In this document: piece after piece, positions 8,036 through 16,846 of the stretch
How positions within the stretch are numbered: the first letter of the stretch is position 1
Layout: each line of letters begins with the position of its first letter
Assembly (NCBI GenBank): GCA_934233735.1
Contig: CAKQGQ010000005.1
Coordinates: 1-64,000, forward strand
Direction of reading: 5' to 3'
Length of the DNA stretch: 64,000 nucleotides
From: an uncultured Clostridia bacterium
GTDB lineage: Bacteria > Bacillota > Clostridia > Peptostreptococcales > Anaerovoracaceae
Position numbers and translations under genes: made by a program
Notes under the pieces: model-generated
Database searches by the model: none
The model's input: only the letters and a program-made list of their open reading frames with translations
What the model was told of the DNA's origin: nothing

Positions 8036-9885
8036 AGAAATTTTTCAGAATTTTTTACCTTGCGCTCATCGTTTTGTTCCTGTATCTGCCAATTGGAACT
8101 TTGATGGTGCTTTCTTTCAACTCGGGAAAGAGCATGAACGCATGGCAGGGCTTTTCGACGAAGTGGTACAGCGAAATGTTCCGCAATCAGGAAATCATGG
8201 AGGCTCTTGGAAATACATTGACGATTGCGCTTTGGGCTTCCGTAATTGCAACGGTTGTCGGAGTGCTTGCCTGCATCGGTCTGAATGCGATGAGTGAACG
8301 CAGGCGCTCGTTTTACATGGGAATGAATAACATTCCGCTTTTGAATGCAGATATCGTAACGGGTATTTCGATTATGATGAGCTTTTTGATGTTCGGAATC
8401 AGCCTGAGCTATGGCACAGTACTTTTCGCGCACATCACCTTCTGCATCCCGTATGTAATTCTTTCGGTTATGCCGAAGTTTAAACAGCTTGAAAACCATA
8501 CCTATGAGGCGGCGCTGGACCTTGGGGCGACTCCGGCTTACGCCTTTTTCAAGGTGGTTCTGCCGGATATTATGCCGGGCATCGTGTCTGGATTTTTGCT
8601 CTCCTTTACAATGTCGGTAGATGATTTTGTCATCACGCATTTTACAAGGGGCGCAGGTATTAACACGCTTTCCACACTAATTTACAGTCAGGTGAAAATC
8701 GGAGTCCGGCCGACGCTTTACGCGCTTTCGACGATTATTTTCGTCACCGTGCTTTTGGTGCTTATCGTTGTGAACCTCATGTCTTCGGGCAGGAAGAAAA
8801 AGAAAAATGACTTCTATGCGCAGGAGAAGGGCATCACTCCGAAGAAGGCCTTGGTGCTGGCACTTGTAATGATCGTGTGCGTTGTGGGACTGAACAGCTA
8901 CGCGGGCTCGCTGGTTGGTGCGCAGGATCAGGGGAAGGTTTATGTATACTGCTTCGGCGACTATATCGACCCGGAGCTTGTGGATAAATTTGAAGAGGAA
9001 ACGGGCTATGAGGTCATCATCGACTATTTCGACACGAACGAAGAAATGTATCCGGTGATAAAAAATTCGACGGCTGAGTACGATGTGATTTGCGCGTCCG
9101 ACTATATGATTGACAAAATGCGCAAGGAAGGTCTGCTGGCGGAAATCAATTTCGAAAATGTCCCGAACATTGAAAATCTGACCGATAATGTGAAATCGTT
9201 TATTGATGATTTTGACCCGGGCATGAAATACAGCGTGCCGCACACTTGGGGAACCTATGGAATTATCTACAATACGGAGGCGATTCACGGCCCGATTACG
9301 AGCTGGAAGCAGCTTTGGTCGGAGGAATACGCAGGTGAGGTTGTTATGCCGAACTCGATTCGTGAGGCGTTCATGGTTGCCGGAAAAATTCTCGGCTATT
9401 CGATGAACACGACGGACGAGAACGAGCTTGCAGACATCACGGAGCTTTTGACCGAACAAAAACCGAATGTTTATAGCTATGCCAACGATAATGCTAGAGA
9501 TTTGATGATTGGCGATTCTGCGACTTTGGCGGTGATTACATCAGGCGATGTTATCTATGCGATGGATGAAAACGAAAAGCTTGATTATGTGGTGCCGGAT
9601 GAGGGTTCTGAGGTCTGGACGGACTGCTGGGCAATTCCGCGCGCGGTGAACCATAAGAAAGCCGCAGAGGACTGGATTAACTTCATGCTGCGCGGCGACA
9701 TCGCGCGAATCAATTTCGAGTATCTGACCTACGGTATTCCGAATAAAGAAATTCTTGATTTGACGGATAACCCGATTCTCAACCCGTCCGACGAGATTCT
9801 GGCAAGGTGTGAGACACTTGCAAATCTCGGCTCAGAGGCGGACGACCTTTACAGCCGCTACTGGAAGGCGTTTAAGGCGAAATAA
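8032..9885 (+). CDS. potCD: Fused PotC permease and PotD substrate-binding protein
   Basis: A 617-residue fusion. Residues 1-258 are a PotC-type permease with the EAA loop EAALDLGATPAYAFFKVVLP. A further membrane segment (KALVLALVMIVCVVGL, about 273-290) leads to a PotD-type extracellular binding domain from about residue 300 (VYVYCFGDYIDPELVDKFEE). The binding domain is therefore tethered to the membrane by the permease instead of by a lipid anchor, and no lipobox is present. Typical PotD features (DVICASDYMIDKM, VPHTWGTYGIIYN) are intact. Such fusions occur in some Firmicutes. One binding domain is fixed to each transporter, which differs from systems with a separate excess binding protein. 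No terminator is visible after it. Confidence 0.92.
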   Translation: MKKFFRIFYLALIVLFLYLPIGTLMVLSFNSGKSMNAWQGFSTKWYSEMFRNQEIMEALGNTLTIALWASVIATVVGVLACIGLNAMSERRRSFYMGMNNIPLLNADIVTGISIMMSFLMFGISLSYGTVLFAHITFCIPYVILSVMPKFKQLENHTYEAALDLGATPAYAFFKVVLPDIMPGIVSGFLLSFTMSVDDFVITHFTRGAGINTLSTLIYSQVKIGVRPTLYALSTIIFVTVLLVLIVVNLMSSGRKKKKNDFYAQEKGITPKKALVLALVMIVCVVGLNSYAGSLVGAQDQGKVYVYCFGDYIDPELVDKFEEETGYEVIIDYFDTNEEMYPVIKNSTAEYDVICASDYMIDKMRKEGLLAEINFENVPNIENLTDNVKSFIDDFDPGMKYSVPHTWGTYGIIYNTEAIHGPITSWKQLWSEEYAGEVVMPNSIREAFMVAGKILGYSMNTTDENELADITELLTEQKPNVYSYANDNARDLMIGDSATLAVITSGDVIYAMDENEKLDYVVPDEGSEVWTDCWAIPRAVNHKKAAEDWINFMLRGDIARINFEYLTYGIPNKEILDLTDNPILNPSDEILARCETLANLGSEADDLYSRYWKAFKAK

Positions 9886-9974
9886 GGACGCCACTCCTTC
9901 CTGACGCTGAAAGTTTAGGAAAATTTTAGGAATGTGAAAAATGGGCTGAAAAGGTAGAAAAAAGGAAGAAAAAG

Positions 9975-10024
9975 TGATATAATAATGGGTGTTTTTTAAG
10001 CAAAAGAGCTTGAAAAATGCCCAT
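9975..10024 (+). promoter_or_regulatory. Extended -10 promoter with start-site hairpin
   Basis: TG-A-TATAAT (9975-9983) is an extended -10 box without a clear -35. Directly after it lies a long imperfect hairpin, ATGGG...AAGC (9985-10001) with GCTT...CCCAT (10008-10024), followed by T-rich DNA. The hairpin would form at the 5' end of the transcript and could stabilise it or act as an attenuator for the three-gene unit downstream. Confidence 0.5.
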
Positions 10025-10050
10025 TTTAACTTTTATTAAGGAGAAAAAGA

Positions 10051-10989
10051 GTGGATAAACCGAAGAAAAGAAGAGGCGACAGGCGGGATGCGACATGGAT
10101 CCGTGATGTGGATGCACTGCATGTGATTATGCCGTATATTTACCCGAACCGCGCCGATAATGAAGCCTTTATACAGGAAACAATCGAACTGGAAAATATC
10201 AATCAATACATAGATGAAAAAAACCGTGAACTTTTCGGAGGAGCGGAAGGCCGCGAAATCACTGCAGCTTCTGCAGGCGGCGCAGCCTCTGCGGAGACGG
10301 AAGAACCGTATAAGTTCTTCTATGTTTTGCTTGCTGCAATTGTCAAGACGATTACACTCCGACCGAAGATGAACCGCTTTATCAAAGGCGGAAGAATGTA
10401 TCAGCGTGACGATTTGTCGCTTGCCTTCGTTGTCAAGAAAAAATTCAGCGATAACGGAGCGGAAGCACTGGCGTTCATCAAATTTGATGAAAATACAACG
10501 ATTGAAGATGTAAGAAAGAAAATTTCTGCAGAAATTCATGCCTGCCGCAGTGAAAAAGCGGATAACACCACCGATAAGATGGACATGCTTAACAGATTGC
10601 CGCGGCCGATTCTGCGGTTTGTAATGTGGATCCTGCATAAGCTGGACGAATGCGGCAAGGTACCGGATTCGCTGATAAAGGCGGACCCCAACCATGCGAG
10701 CTGCTTCATCACGAATCTGGGCTCGATTGGTCTGAAGGCGGGCTATCACCACCTGAGCAACTGGGGAACGAACTCCCTCTTTGTTATTGTGGGTGAAAAG
10801 AAGATGAGTCCTGTTTTTGATGAGAATGGAAATGTGGAAATGAAGAAAACGATAGGGCTTGGGCTGACGCTGGACGAGCGGATTGCCGACGGCTACTATT
10901 ATGCGAAGACCGTAAAGCTGCTGAAGCATCTTTTGCATAATCCACAGCTTTTGGAAACACCTGCAAAGGAGGAAGTTGATTATGAATGA
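10051..10989 (+). CDS. E2-like (2-oxoacid dehydrogenase / CAT fold) acyltransferase homologue
   Basis: A 312-residue cytoplasmic protein resembling the catalytic domain of dihydrolipoamide acyltransferases, without lipoyl or peripheral-subunit-binding domains. Family-like stretches are MPYIYPNRADNEAFIQETIEL, NRFIKGGRMYQRDDLSLAFVV and SCFITNLGSIGLKAGYHH. The E2 active-site signature DHRxxDG appears here as DERIADG, so the catalytic histidine is glutamate. As I recall, related clostridial proteins share this change, so it probably marks a subfamily that is inactive or mechanistically different. The start is GTG with AAGGAG (10038-10043). Its 3' end overlaps the acyl-CoA synthetase start, pointing to a joint role in acyl-CoA use. 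The substrate is unknown. Confidence 0.7.
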   Translation: MDKPKKRRGDRRDATWIRDVDALHVIMPYIYPNRADNEAFIQETIELENINQYIDEKNRELFGGAEGREITAASAGGAASAETEEPYKFFYVLLAAIVKTITLRPKMNRFIKGGRMYQRDDLSLAFVVKKKFSDNGAEALAFIKFDENTTIEDVRKKISAEIHACRSEKADNTTDKMDMLNRLPRPILRFVMWILHKLDECGKVPDSLIKADPNHASCFITNLGSIGLKAGYHHLSNWGTNSLFVIVGEKKMSPVFDENGNVEMKKTIGLGLTLDERIADGYYYAKTVKLLKHLLHNPQLLETPAKEEVDYE

Positions 10990-12751
10990 AGTTAAGAAGG
11001 AAAAACCCTGTCTTTTGCACGAGGTAAAGACGCCATGGATTAAAAATCTCGGCGGCGTACCGGCGCATTTAGACTACTATCAGGGTTCTATGTATGATAA
11101 GGTTGCTGAAATTGCAGTAAACTATCCGGACTATATTGCTTATGACTTTATGGGCGGAAAAGTGAAATACAGAGATTTTATCCGCAAAGTCGATGAATGC
11201 GCCAGAGCTTTGGCGGGAATCGGCGTTAAGGAAGGCGAATGTGTTACAATTTGTATGCCGAACGCGCCGCAGGCAGTCATCATGTTCTATGCGGTCAATA
11301 AGGTAGGCGCGATTGCGAACATGGTGCACCCGCTTTCCGGTGAAAAGGAAATTGAGTTTTGCCTGAAACAGTCGGCGAGTGTGGTCTGTCTGACGCTCGA
11401 CCAGTTCTACGGCAAGTTTGAAAATATTCGTAAAAATGTACCGCTCAGAAGCTTGATTCTGACAAGCATCCGCGATGTGCTCAGCCCGGTAAAAAGAAAG
11501 GGCTATTATCTGGCAGAGGGCCGTAAAATCAAGAAAGTTCCTGCGTCGGCCGAAATCGTATGGTGGGAGAAATTCCTCAGAGACGGCAGCGACTATCACG
11601 GGCCGTATCATGTAGTGAGAACAGCACAGGATCCCGCAGTCATTCTCTACAGCGGCGGCACGACGGGAACGATGAAAGGAATTCTCCTTTCCAACCTGAA
11701 CTTTAATGCGCTCGGACAGCAGATTATCGCAACGAATCCGATGTTCAAACCGGGAGATAAAATGCTTGCGGTTATGCCGATTTTTCACGGCTTCGGACTG
11801 GGTGTCTGCATTCATTCGATGCTCGCAAGCGGCGGAAGATGCCTTTTAATTCCGCGCTTTAACCCGGCAAGCTATGCAAAGCTTTTGAAAAAACACAAAC
11901 CAAACTTTATCGCAGGTGTTCCGACACTTTACGAAGCACTTCTGCGTATCAAGACGCTTAACCGCGTGAATTTATCCTGCCTCAAGGGTGTTTTCAGCGG
12001 CGGCGACTCGCTTTCCATCGAGCTGAAAAAGCGTTTTGACAAATTTCTGGAAGAGCACAATGCACAAATCCATGTGCGCGAAGGTTACGGCACGACGGAA
12101 TGCGTAACGGCAAGCTGCCTGACCCCGACGCACTGGGCGAAAGAAGGAAGCATCGGACTTCCTTTCCCGGACACATATTATAAAATCGTAAAACCGGGCA
12201 CGGAGGAAGAAGTGCCTTACGGACAGGAGGGCGAAATCTGTCTTTCCGGACCGACTGTAATGATGGAATATATCAACAATCCGCAGGAGACTGCAGATAC
12301 GCTCAGAAGACACGCGGACGGGCTGGTCTGGGTGCATACCGGAGACCTCGGCATGATGGACGAGGACGGATTCATCTATTTCAAGCAGAGAATCAAGAGA
12401 ATGATTATCACCAGCGGATACAATGTTTATCCTTCACAGATTGAAAATGTGCTGGATGCGCATGAGCTGGTGCATATGAGCTGCGTCATCGGCGTGCCTG
12501 ACCCGCTGAAAATGCAGAGGGTTGTGGCTTTCGTGGTTTTGAAGCCGGATGTGAAGGTTTCCGAAGACGAAGCAAGAAAAATTTTGCTGGCTTACTGCGA
12601 AAAGCATGTCGCAAAATACGCAATTCCGAAGGAAATCCGTTTCCGCAGCGATCTGCCTAAGACTTTAGTCGGCAAGGTCGCTTATCGAATCCTTGAGGAT
12701 GAGGAAAAACAAAAAGCAGAACAACAAAAGGGGGAAGAACAGGAAAAATGA
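10982..12751 (+). CDS. Acyl-CoA synthetase (AMP-forming)
   Basis: A 589-residue adenylate-forming enzyme that activates a carboxylic acid with ATP and joins it to CoA. Motifs are the phosphate loop ILYSGGTTGTMKG (about residue 221), the middle motif EGYGTTECV, HTGDLG and the hinge region RIKRMIITSGYNVYP. The C-terminal lysine motif is seen in PKTLVGKVAYR. I chose ATG 10982 because AAGGAGG lies 9 bases upstream; a TTG at 10976 is in frame but too close. It overlaps the E2-like gene by eight bases and the lysozyme gene by four, so all three are translated as a unit. Chain-length preference cannot be read from the sequence; medium or long chains are likely. Confidence 0.85.
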   Translation: MNEVKKEKPCLLHEVKTPWIKNLGGVPAHLDYYQGSMYDKVAEIAVNYPDYIAYDFMGGKVKYRDFIRKVDECARALAGIGVKEGECVTICMPNAPQAVIMFYAVNKVGAIANMVHPLSGEKEIEFCLKQSASVVCLTLDQFYGKFENIRKNVPLRSLILTSIRDVLSPVKRKGYYLAEGRKIKKVPASAEIVWWEKFLRDGSDYHGPYHVVRTAQDPAVILYSGGTTGTMKGILLSNLNFNALGQQIIATNPMFKPGDKMLAVMPIFHGFGLGVCIHSMLASGGRCLLIPRFNPASYAKLLKKHKPNFIAGVPTLYEALLRIKTLNRVNLSCLKGVFSGGDSLSIELKKRFDKFLEEHNAQIHVREGYGTTECVTASCLTPTHWAKEGSIGLPFPDTYYKIVKPGTEEEVPYGQEGEICLSGPTVMMEYINNPQETADTLRRHADGLVWVHTGDLGMMDEDGFIYFKQRIKRMIITSGYNVYPSQIENVLDAHELVHMSCVIGVPDPLKMQRVVAFVVLKPDVKVSEDEARKILLAYCEKHVAKYAIPKEIRFRSDLPKTLVGKVAYRILEDEEKQKAEQQKGEEQEK

Positions 12752-14715
12752 ATGATTTGAGAAAAAGGAAAAACAGGGGCGGAAAATTTTTAATGACGAT
12801 TGTATTGAGTCTGGCACTGATTTTTACGACGACATTTACATCGCCTTTCGCATTTGCGTTGACAGGAGCATCCCCGTTCACGGGCAGCACTTATACGCAC
12901 AGCAGCCAGTTTGATGACCACATGGTGGTACACGGCATCGACGTGTCGGCATGGCAGGACTCCATCGACTGGGAAGCAGCAAAAAAATCGGGTGTGGATT
13001 TTGCAATTATCCGAATCGGCTACCGCGGACACGGCGCGGCGGGAAAAATGCAGCCGGATAACTGGTTTGTCCGCAACATCGAGGCAGCGAAAGCAGCAGG
13101 CGTTATGGTCGGCGTTTACTTCTTTTCGCAGGCGCTGACGACTTTGGAAGCGAGAGCGGAAGCAAATTATACGCTGGAGCTTTTGGGCGATTATGAATTA
13201 GACCTGCCGATTTTCATGGACTACGAATATTCAGTCGTTTCTTCGGGCAGATTCACCAGCGGTACCATCAGCAAAATTCAGGCAACCTCGAATGTAAAGG
13301 CGTTTTGCCAGGTAATCGAGCAGAGCGGACATCAGGCGGGTCTCTATGCAAACCTGAACTTCCTGAATAAAGCCGTTGACGGACAGGCTCTCAGCCGGCA
13401 GTATCCGATCTGGGTTGCCCAGTATTATACGGCATGCAACTATGACTACGAATATAACCATTGGCAGTACAGTTCGGGCGGCTCCGTAAACGGAATCGGC
13501 GGCAGAGCGGATGTGAATTTCTGGTATTTCGATCTTGAACCGGATAAAACTTCGGATTATTCTCTGACTGACTGTGACTTGTACATAGAAGATTCCTCGA
13601 GCGTACCATACTCGGCAGGCATGCGATACGAACCGCGCGTACGTGCAGAACGCTACGGAAGTGCTCTGACGGAGGGCGTGGACTATAAGGTCCGCTACAT
13701 CAGCAACACGAGAGCAGGGAAAGCCTATGCAGTCGTGATGGGAAAAGGCATGTACACCGATTACAAGGTGCTTTCCTATAATATTGAACCGACTACGGAT
13801 TTATCCGGCATTACGATTAAAAAGCCGAAAGACCGAAAGTACAAGGGTGTTCCGACAATCCCATCCTACATAACAGTAACCGATGCTGCCGGAAAGAAGC
13901 TGGTGGAGAATCTCGACTACACTTATACGGCTGAGAATGCAGTAGAAGTCGGCGAAGCGGATTTGATTGTAAAGTTTATCGGTAATTATACGGGAACCAA
14001 GACGATTAAATACAATATTGTTAAGGCAACTCAGTCGATTACGGTAACTGACGCAAGAACGAGCACGAACCTGTCGGCAGGAGCATATAAGCTCGGTGCA
14101 AGCGCAAAATATGCAGGTGCGAAGCTCTCCTATTCTTCAAACAATACATCCGTTGCAACGGTTTCCTCAAGCGGCACGGTAACGCCGAAGGCGGCAGGAA
14201 CGACGACGCTGACTATCAGTGCCGAGGCAACTTCTGAATACGGAACTGCTGAAAAGACGATTTCGCTGACGGTCGTGGACGATAAGAAAGACGAACCGGC
14301 ACCAACGCCTGAGCCTGAGCAGCCGTCTAAACCGGACAATCCGGGTGACAACACGGGTGACTCGGACGACGATGCGAATGCAGCTAAGAACGCGCGTATC
14401 AAAGCCGGCGTGGAAAACACGAAGGTTGTTCTGCTCAAAGCACCTGAGGTGAGCAGAAAGCGCATAAAGCTGACCTGGAAGAAGTCCAATTCGGGATACC
14501 GCGTGGACGCTTACCAGATTTGGCGTTCGACGAAAAAGTCTTCGGGTTATGTAAAGTTGTTTACCAGCACGAGTGCAGCACATAAGTATTATGTGAACAC
14601 GAAAGGTCTCGAACCGGGCAAAACCTACTGGTATAAAGTCCGCGGCATACGCAGAGTGGACGGCAAGCTTGTATACACGCCGTTTACAAAGATTTCAGTG
14701 ACGACAAAGAAATAA
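12748..14715 (+). CDS. Secreted GH25 lysozyme with Big2 and Fn3-like modules
   Basis: A 655-residue exported muramidase that cleaves the glycan strands of peptidoglycan. The signal peptide (hydrophobic IVLSLALIFTTTF, cut after AFA near residue 37) is followed by a GH25 domain, about 60-260, with the opening motif HGIDVSAWQ and the catalytic-type pair Asp158/Glu160 in FMDYEY. Beta-rich modules follow, including a Big2-like one (VATVSSSGTVTPKAAGTTTL, about 430-510). A Pro/Asp linker leads to a C-terminal Fn3-like module (WRSTKKSSGYVKL, KTYWYKVRG) shared with the proteins at 213 and 30,075. The ATGA overlap with the upstream acyl-CoA synthetase gene is odd for a secreted enzyme and suggests coordinated envelope remodelling. 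The enzyme class is secure. Confidence 0.9.
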   Translation: MNDLRKRKNRGGKFLMTIVLSLALIFTTTFTSPFAFALTGASPFTGSTYTHSSQFDDHMVVHGIDVSAWQDSIDWEAAKKSGVDFAIIRIGYRGHGAAGKMQPDNWFVRNIEAAKAAGVMVGVYFFSQALTTLEARAEANYTLELLGDYELDLPIFMDYEYSVVSSGRFTSGTISKIQATSNVKAFCQVIEQSGHQAGLYANLNFLNKAVDGQALSRQYPIWVAQYYTACNYDYEYNHWQYSSGGSVNGIGGRADVNFWYFDLEPDKTSDYSLTDCDLYIEDSSSVPYSAGMRYEPRVRAERYGSALTEGVDYKVRYISNTRAGKAYAVVMGKGMYTDYKVLSYNIEPTTDLSGITIKKPKDRKYKGVPTIPSYITVTDAAGKKLVENLDYTYTAENAVEVGEADLIVKFIGNYTGTKTIKYNIVKATQSITVTDARTSTNLSAGAYKLGASAKYAGAKLSYSSNNTSVATVSSSGTVTPKAAGTTTLTISAEATSEYGTAEKTISLTVVDDKKDEPAPTPEPEQPSKPDNPGDNTGDSDDDANAAKNARIKAGVENTKVVLLKAPEVSRKRIKLTWKKSNSGYRVDAYQIWRSTKKSSGYVKLFTSTSAAHKYYVNTKGLEPGKTYWYKVRGIRRVDGKLVYTPFTKISVTTKK

Positions 14716-14778
14716 ATCTGCCGAAAAGCTGTGCACCCGCCGAAATGCAGGAGTGCGCGGAGTGGTAGAAATAAGAAG

Positions 14779-14808
14779 GGAGCATATCATAGCGATATGC
14801 TCCTTTTT
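14779..14808. terminator. Shared terminator between lysozyme gene and gltX
   Basis: Perfect 10-bp arms GGAGCATATC (14779-14788) and GATATGCTCC (14794-14803) with a five-base loop and a T-run on the plus strand. It sits between two convergent genes. The T-run favours plus-strand termination; on the minus strand the tail is less T-rich. Confidence 0.85.
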
Positions 14809-14820
14809 AGTGTGAATCGC

Positions 14821-16476
14821 TTATAAGAACTTAGCGAGGCGGGCACGGGTGCGCTCTTCACCGAGAATCTGCTGAATTTCCCATACATCCGGGGACTGCT
14901 GGCGGCCCATGAGTGCCACACGGATTACCGTGCTGACATGACCGACATGACCCTTGTACTGATCCGGATTCTTCTTGAAATCCTTTGGCTTTACGGCATA
15001 GCCGAGCTCTGCGGTGATTTCGCGGATTTTGCCAAACCATGCTTCTTGGTCATCCGCATGGTTGTAAGTTTCCAGATATTTCGAGAGGATTACAGAAACA
15101 TCTCCTGCAGCTTCCTGCGGGAATTCATCCTCAATTTCAAACATATCATCAAAGAAATAGCTGATATTCTTGATAATCTGCTGTGCATAAATGTGGTCCT
15201 TACGCGGATTCCTCTCTTCGTGGCGGCCGATGTCGAGGATTTTCTCAAGGTATGCTCTGTCCTCAAAAATCGGAGCCAGTTCCGGCTTGAATTCGTCAGA
15301 CCAAGCATTGAGGAAGTCGAAAAGCTCTGCGGCAGGGATTTTGAGCAGGACATCTTTGCTGATGTCATTGAGTTTGTTGAGGTCGAAAAGCGCGCCGGAG
15401 TTGCTCATCTTCTCTGTGCTAAATTCAAACTCGTCGATGTCCGCATCCGGATTTGCGATGCGCCATTCTTCAAAGTTCGAGTTGAGAATTGTCAGCAGAT
15501 ATTCGCGTACGGCTGCCGGATGGTAGCCTTCATTTCTATAGTAGTCGAGCGAAAGCTCAGGGTCTTTTCTCTTGGAAAGTTTTCTCTTGTTGCCTTCTTC
15601 GTCGAGCTTCATAAGCTGTGCGGTGTGGCAGTACACAGGCGGCTCCCAGCCGAGTTTGTCGAAAAGCTCCACATGAATCGGAAGCGACGGAATCCATTCT
15701 GCGCCTCTCACAACATGGGTTGTCCGCATCAGATGGTCGTCCACCACATGTGCAAAATGGTAAGTCGGTATTCCGGTTGCCTTGAGCAGAACGGTATCTT
15801 GATCGTTTACCGGCATGTCAAGGGTTCCGCGGATTGCGTCCTCAACCTGAAAACGGCGAATCTGGTCTTCCGGCAGACTCATGTCGCCGTCGGATTTCAG
15901 ACGGATTACATAGGATTTTCCTGCTGCAAGGTTCGCTTCAATTTCTTCCATCGTGAGATTTCTGCTGAGCGCCCACTTGCCGTAAATTCCCGGATTTGCC
16001 TTCTCAGCTTCCTGTTTTGCGTGGATTTCCGCGATTTCTTCTTCGGTCAGGAAGCATGGATATGCATGACCTTCGGCAACGAGCTTCTTCGCAAAGCACT
16101 GATAAATCTCGCCGCGGTGGCTCTGTGTGTAGTCGCCGTAGTCGCCGATGTCGCCTTCCATCGTTGCACCCTCATCAAAATTGATGCCAAAGAATCTGAG
16201 GGAGTTGATAATCACTTCAACTGCGCCTTCTACATAACGCTTGTCATCGGTATCCTCGATTCTGAGAAAAAACCTGCCACCGGACTGATGTGCCAGTCTC
16301 TCGTCAACAAAAGCGCCGTAAAGGTTTCCAAGATGAATGAAGCCTGTCGGGCTTGGTCCGAGTCTGGTTACTTTCGCGCCCTCAGGCAGCTCGCGCTGCG
16401 GATAAAGCTTTTCGTAATCGTCCGGGGTTTTGGTGATGCGCGGAAACAAAATCTCCGCAAGTTTTTCATAATTCAT
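14821..16476 (-). CDS. gltX: Glutamyl-tRNA synthetase
   Basis: A 551-residue class I aminoacyl-tRNA synthetase that charges tRNA-Glu (or tRNA-Gln in a non-discriminating form). The HIGH-type motif is in LGPSPTGFIHLGNLYGAF and the KMSKS-type motif is KLSKRKD. FLRIEDTD and TYHFAHVVDDHLM are standard GluRS features. I start at the ATG at 16476, preceded by GGAGGAT; a longer frame to 16518 adds 14 residues of GC-rich leader and is unlikely. It is on the opposite strand from every neighbour. It is longer than the usual 470-490 residues, as in several Clostridia. Whether a second GluRS exists elsewhere cannot be told. Confidence 0.93.
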   Translation of the reverse strand: MNYEKLAEILFPRITKTPDDYEKLYPQRELPEGAKVTRLGPSPTGFIHLGNLYGAFVDERLAHQSGGRFFLRIEDTDDKRYVEGAVEVIINSLRFFGINFDEGATMEGDIGDYGDYTQSHRGEIYQCFAKKLVAEGHAYPCFLTEEEIAEIHAKQEAEKANPGIYGKWALSRNLTMEEIEANLAAGKSYVIRLKSDGDMSLPEDQIRRFQVEDAIRGTLDMPVNDQDTVLLKATGIPTYHFAHVVDDHLMRTTHVVRGAEWIPSLPIHVELFDKLGWEPPVYCHTAQLMKLDEEGNKRKLSKRKDPELSLDYYRNEGYHPAAVREYLLTILNSNFEEWRIANPDADIDEFEFSTEKMSNSGALFDLNKLNDISKDVLLKIPAAELFDFLNAWSDEFKPELAPIFEDRAYLEKILDIGRHEERNPRKDHIYAQQIIKNISYFFDDMFEIEDEFPQEAAGDVSVILSKYLETYNHADDQEAWFGKIREITAELGYAVKPKDFKKNPDQYKGHVGHVSTVIRVALMGRQQSPDVWEIQQILGEERTRARLAKFL

Positions 16477-16489
16477 ATTTATCCTCCGT

Positions 16490-16600
16490 ATTATGGCGGG
16501 GCGGGCGGCACGCAGCAAGCTTCGCGCCGCCCACCCTGCGTCCGCATTCGCGCTGCAGCTGCTTGCATTCTGCGCCCCTGCGTCCGCGCCGCCTTCTTAT
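16490..16600. other. GC-rich segment in the gltX leader
   Basis: About 110 bases of GC-rich DNA between the gltX promoter and its start codon, with complementary GGGCGG/CCGCCC-type arms and two copies of CTGCGTCCGC. It shares GCACGCAGC with the GC-rich segment at 5463-5588. No ORF with a ribosome binding site is seen. It would be folded in the gltX mRNA leader. Confidence 0.4.
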
Positions 16601-16618
16601 TCAATATTCTAACACTTT

Positions 16619-16647
16619 ATTATATATGTAAAAGTATGAAATGGCAA
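16619..16647 (-). promoter_or_regulatory. Sigma-A type promoter of gltX
   Basis: Read on the minus strand: TTGCCA (16647-16642), a 17-base spacer, then TATAAT (16624-16619). It is near consensus and lies about 145 bases upstream of the gltX start, giving a leader that contains the GC-rich segment. Confidence 0.8.
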
Positions 16648-16782
16648 GATTTTGGAAGAATAAACAAGGATAAATTTGCTGCGGCGGCAGAAAGAGGAAG
16701 ACAGCCCTGCGGGCTGTCAATGGATTATGTGCGTTGGGCGCGCCGGGGAGTTATGAAGAGGTGTGAGGGAGGATTGAGCGCC

Positions 16783-16846
16783 GGAGCTGTGGGGGTGCGC
16801 TGGGCGAAATGGTGTGGGAGCTGTGGGGGGCGCGCCGGGTGAAATG
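16783..16846. repeat. Two tandem 29-30 bp G-rich repeats
   Basis: Copy 1 (16783-16811) and copy 2 (16817-16846) both begin GGAGCTGTGGGGG and end GAAATG, with a few differences between. The surrounding 16,730-16,850 is G-rich and repetitive, with GCGCGCCGGG twice. No gene is visible. The last bases of copy 2 abut the MITE-like element. Confidence 0.6.

Noticed and set aside
7690..8640. A 316-codon minus-strand frame across potB and potC
   Set aside because: Its composition (Arg, His and Gln rich) is that of an antisense shadow of membrane-protein codons, with no start signal.
14938..16842. A 634-codon plus-strand frame opposite gltX
   Set aside because: It is the antisense shadow of gltX. 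It has no ribosome binding site, is rich in Cys, Phe and Arg, and continues into the GC-rich repeat DNA. gltX carries all class I synthetase motifs.
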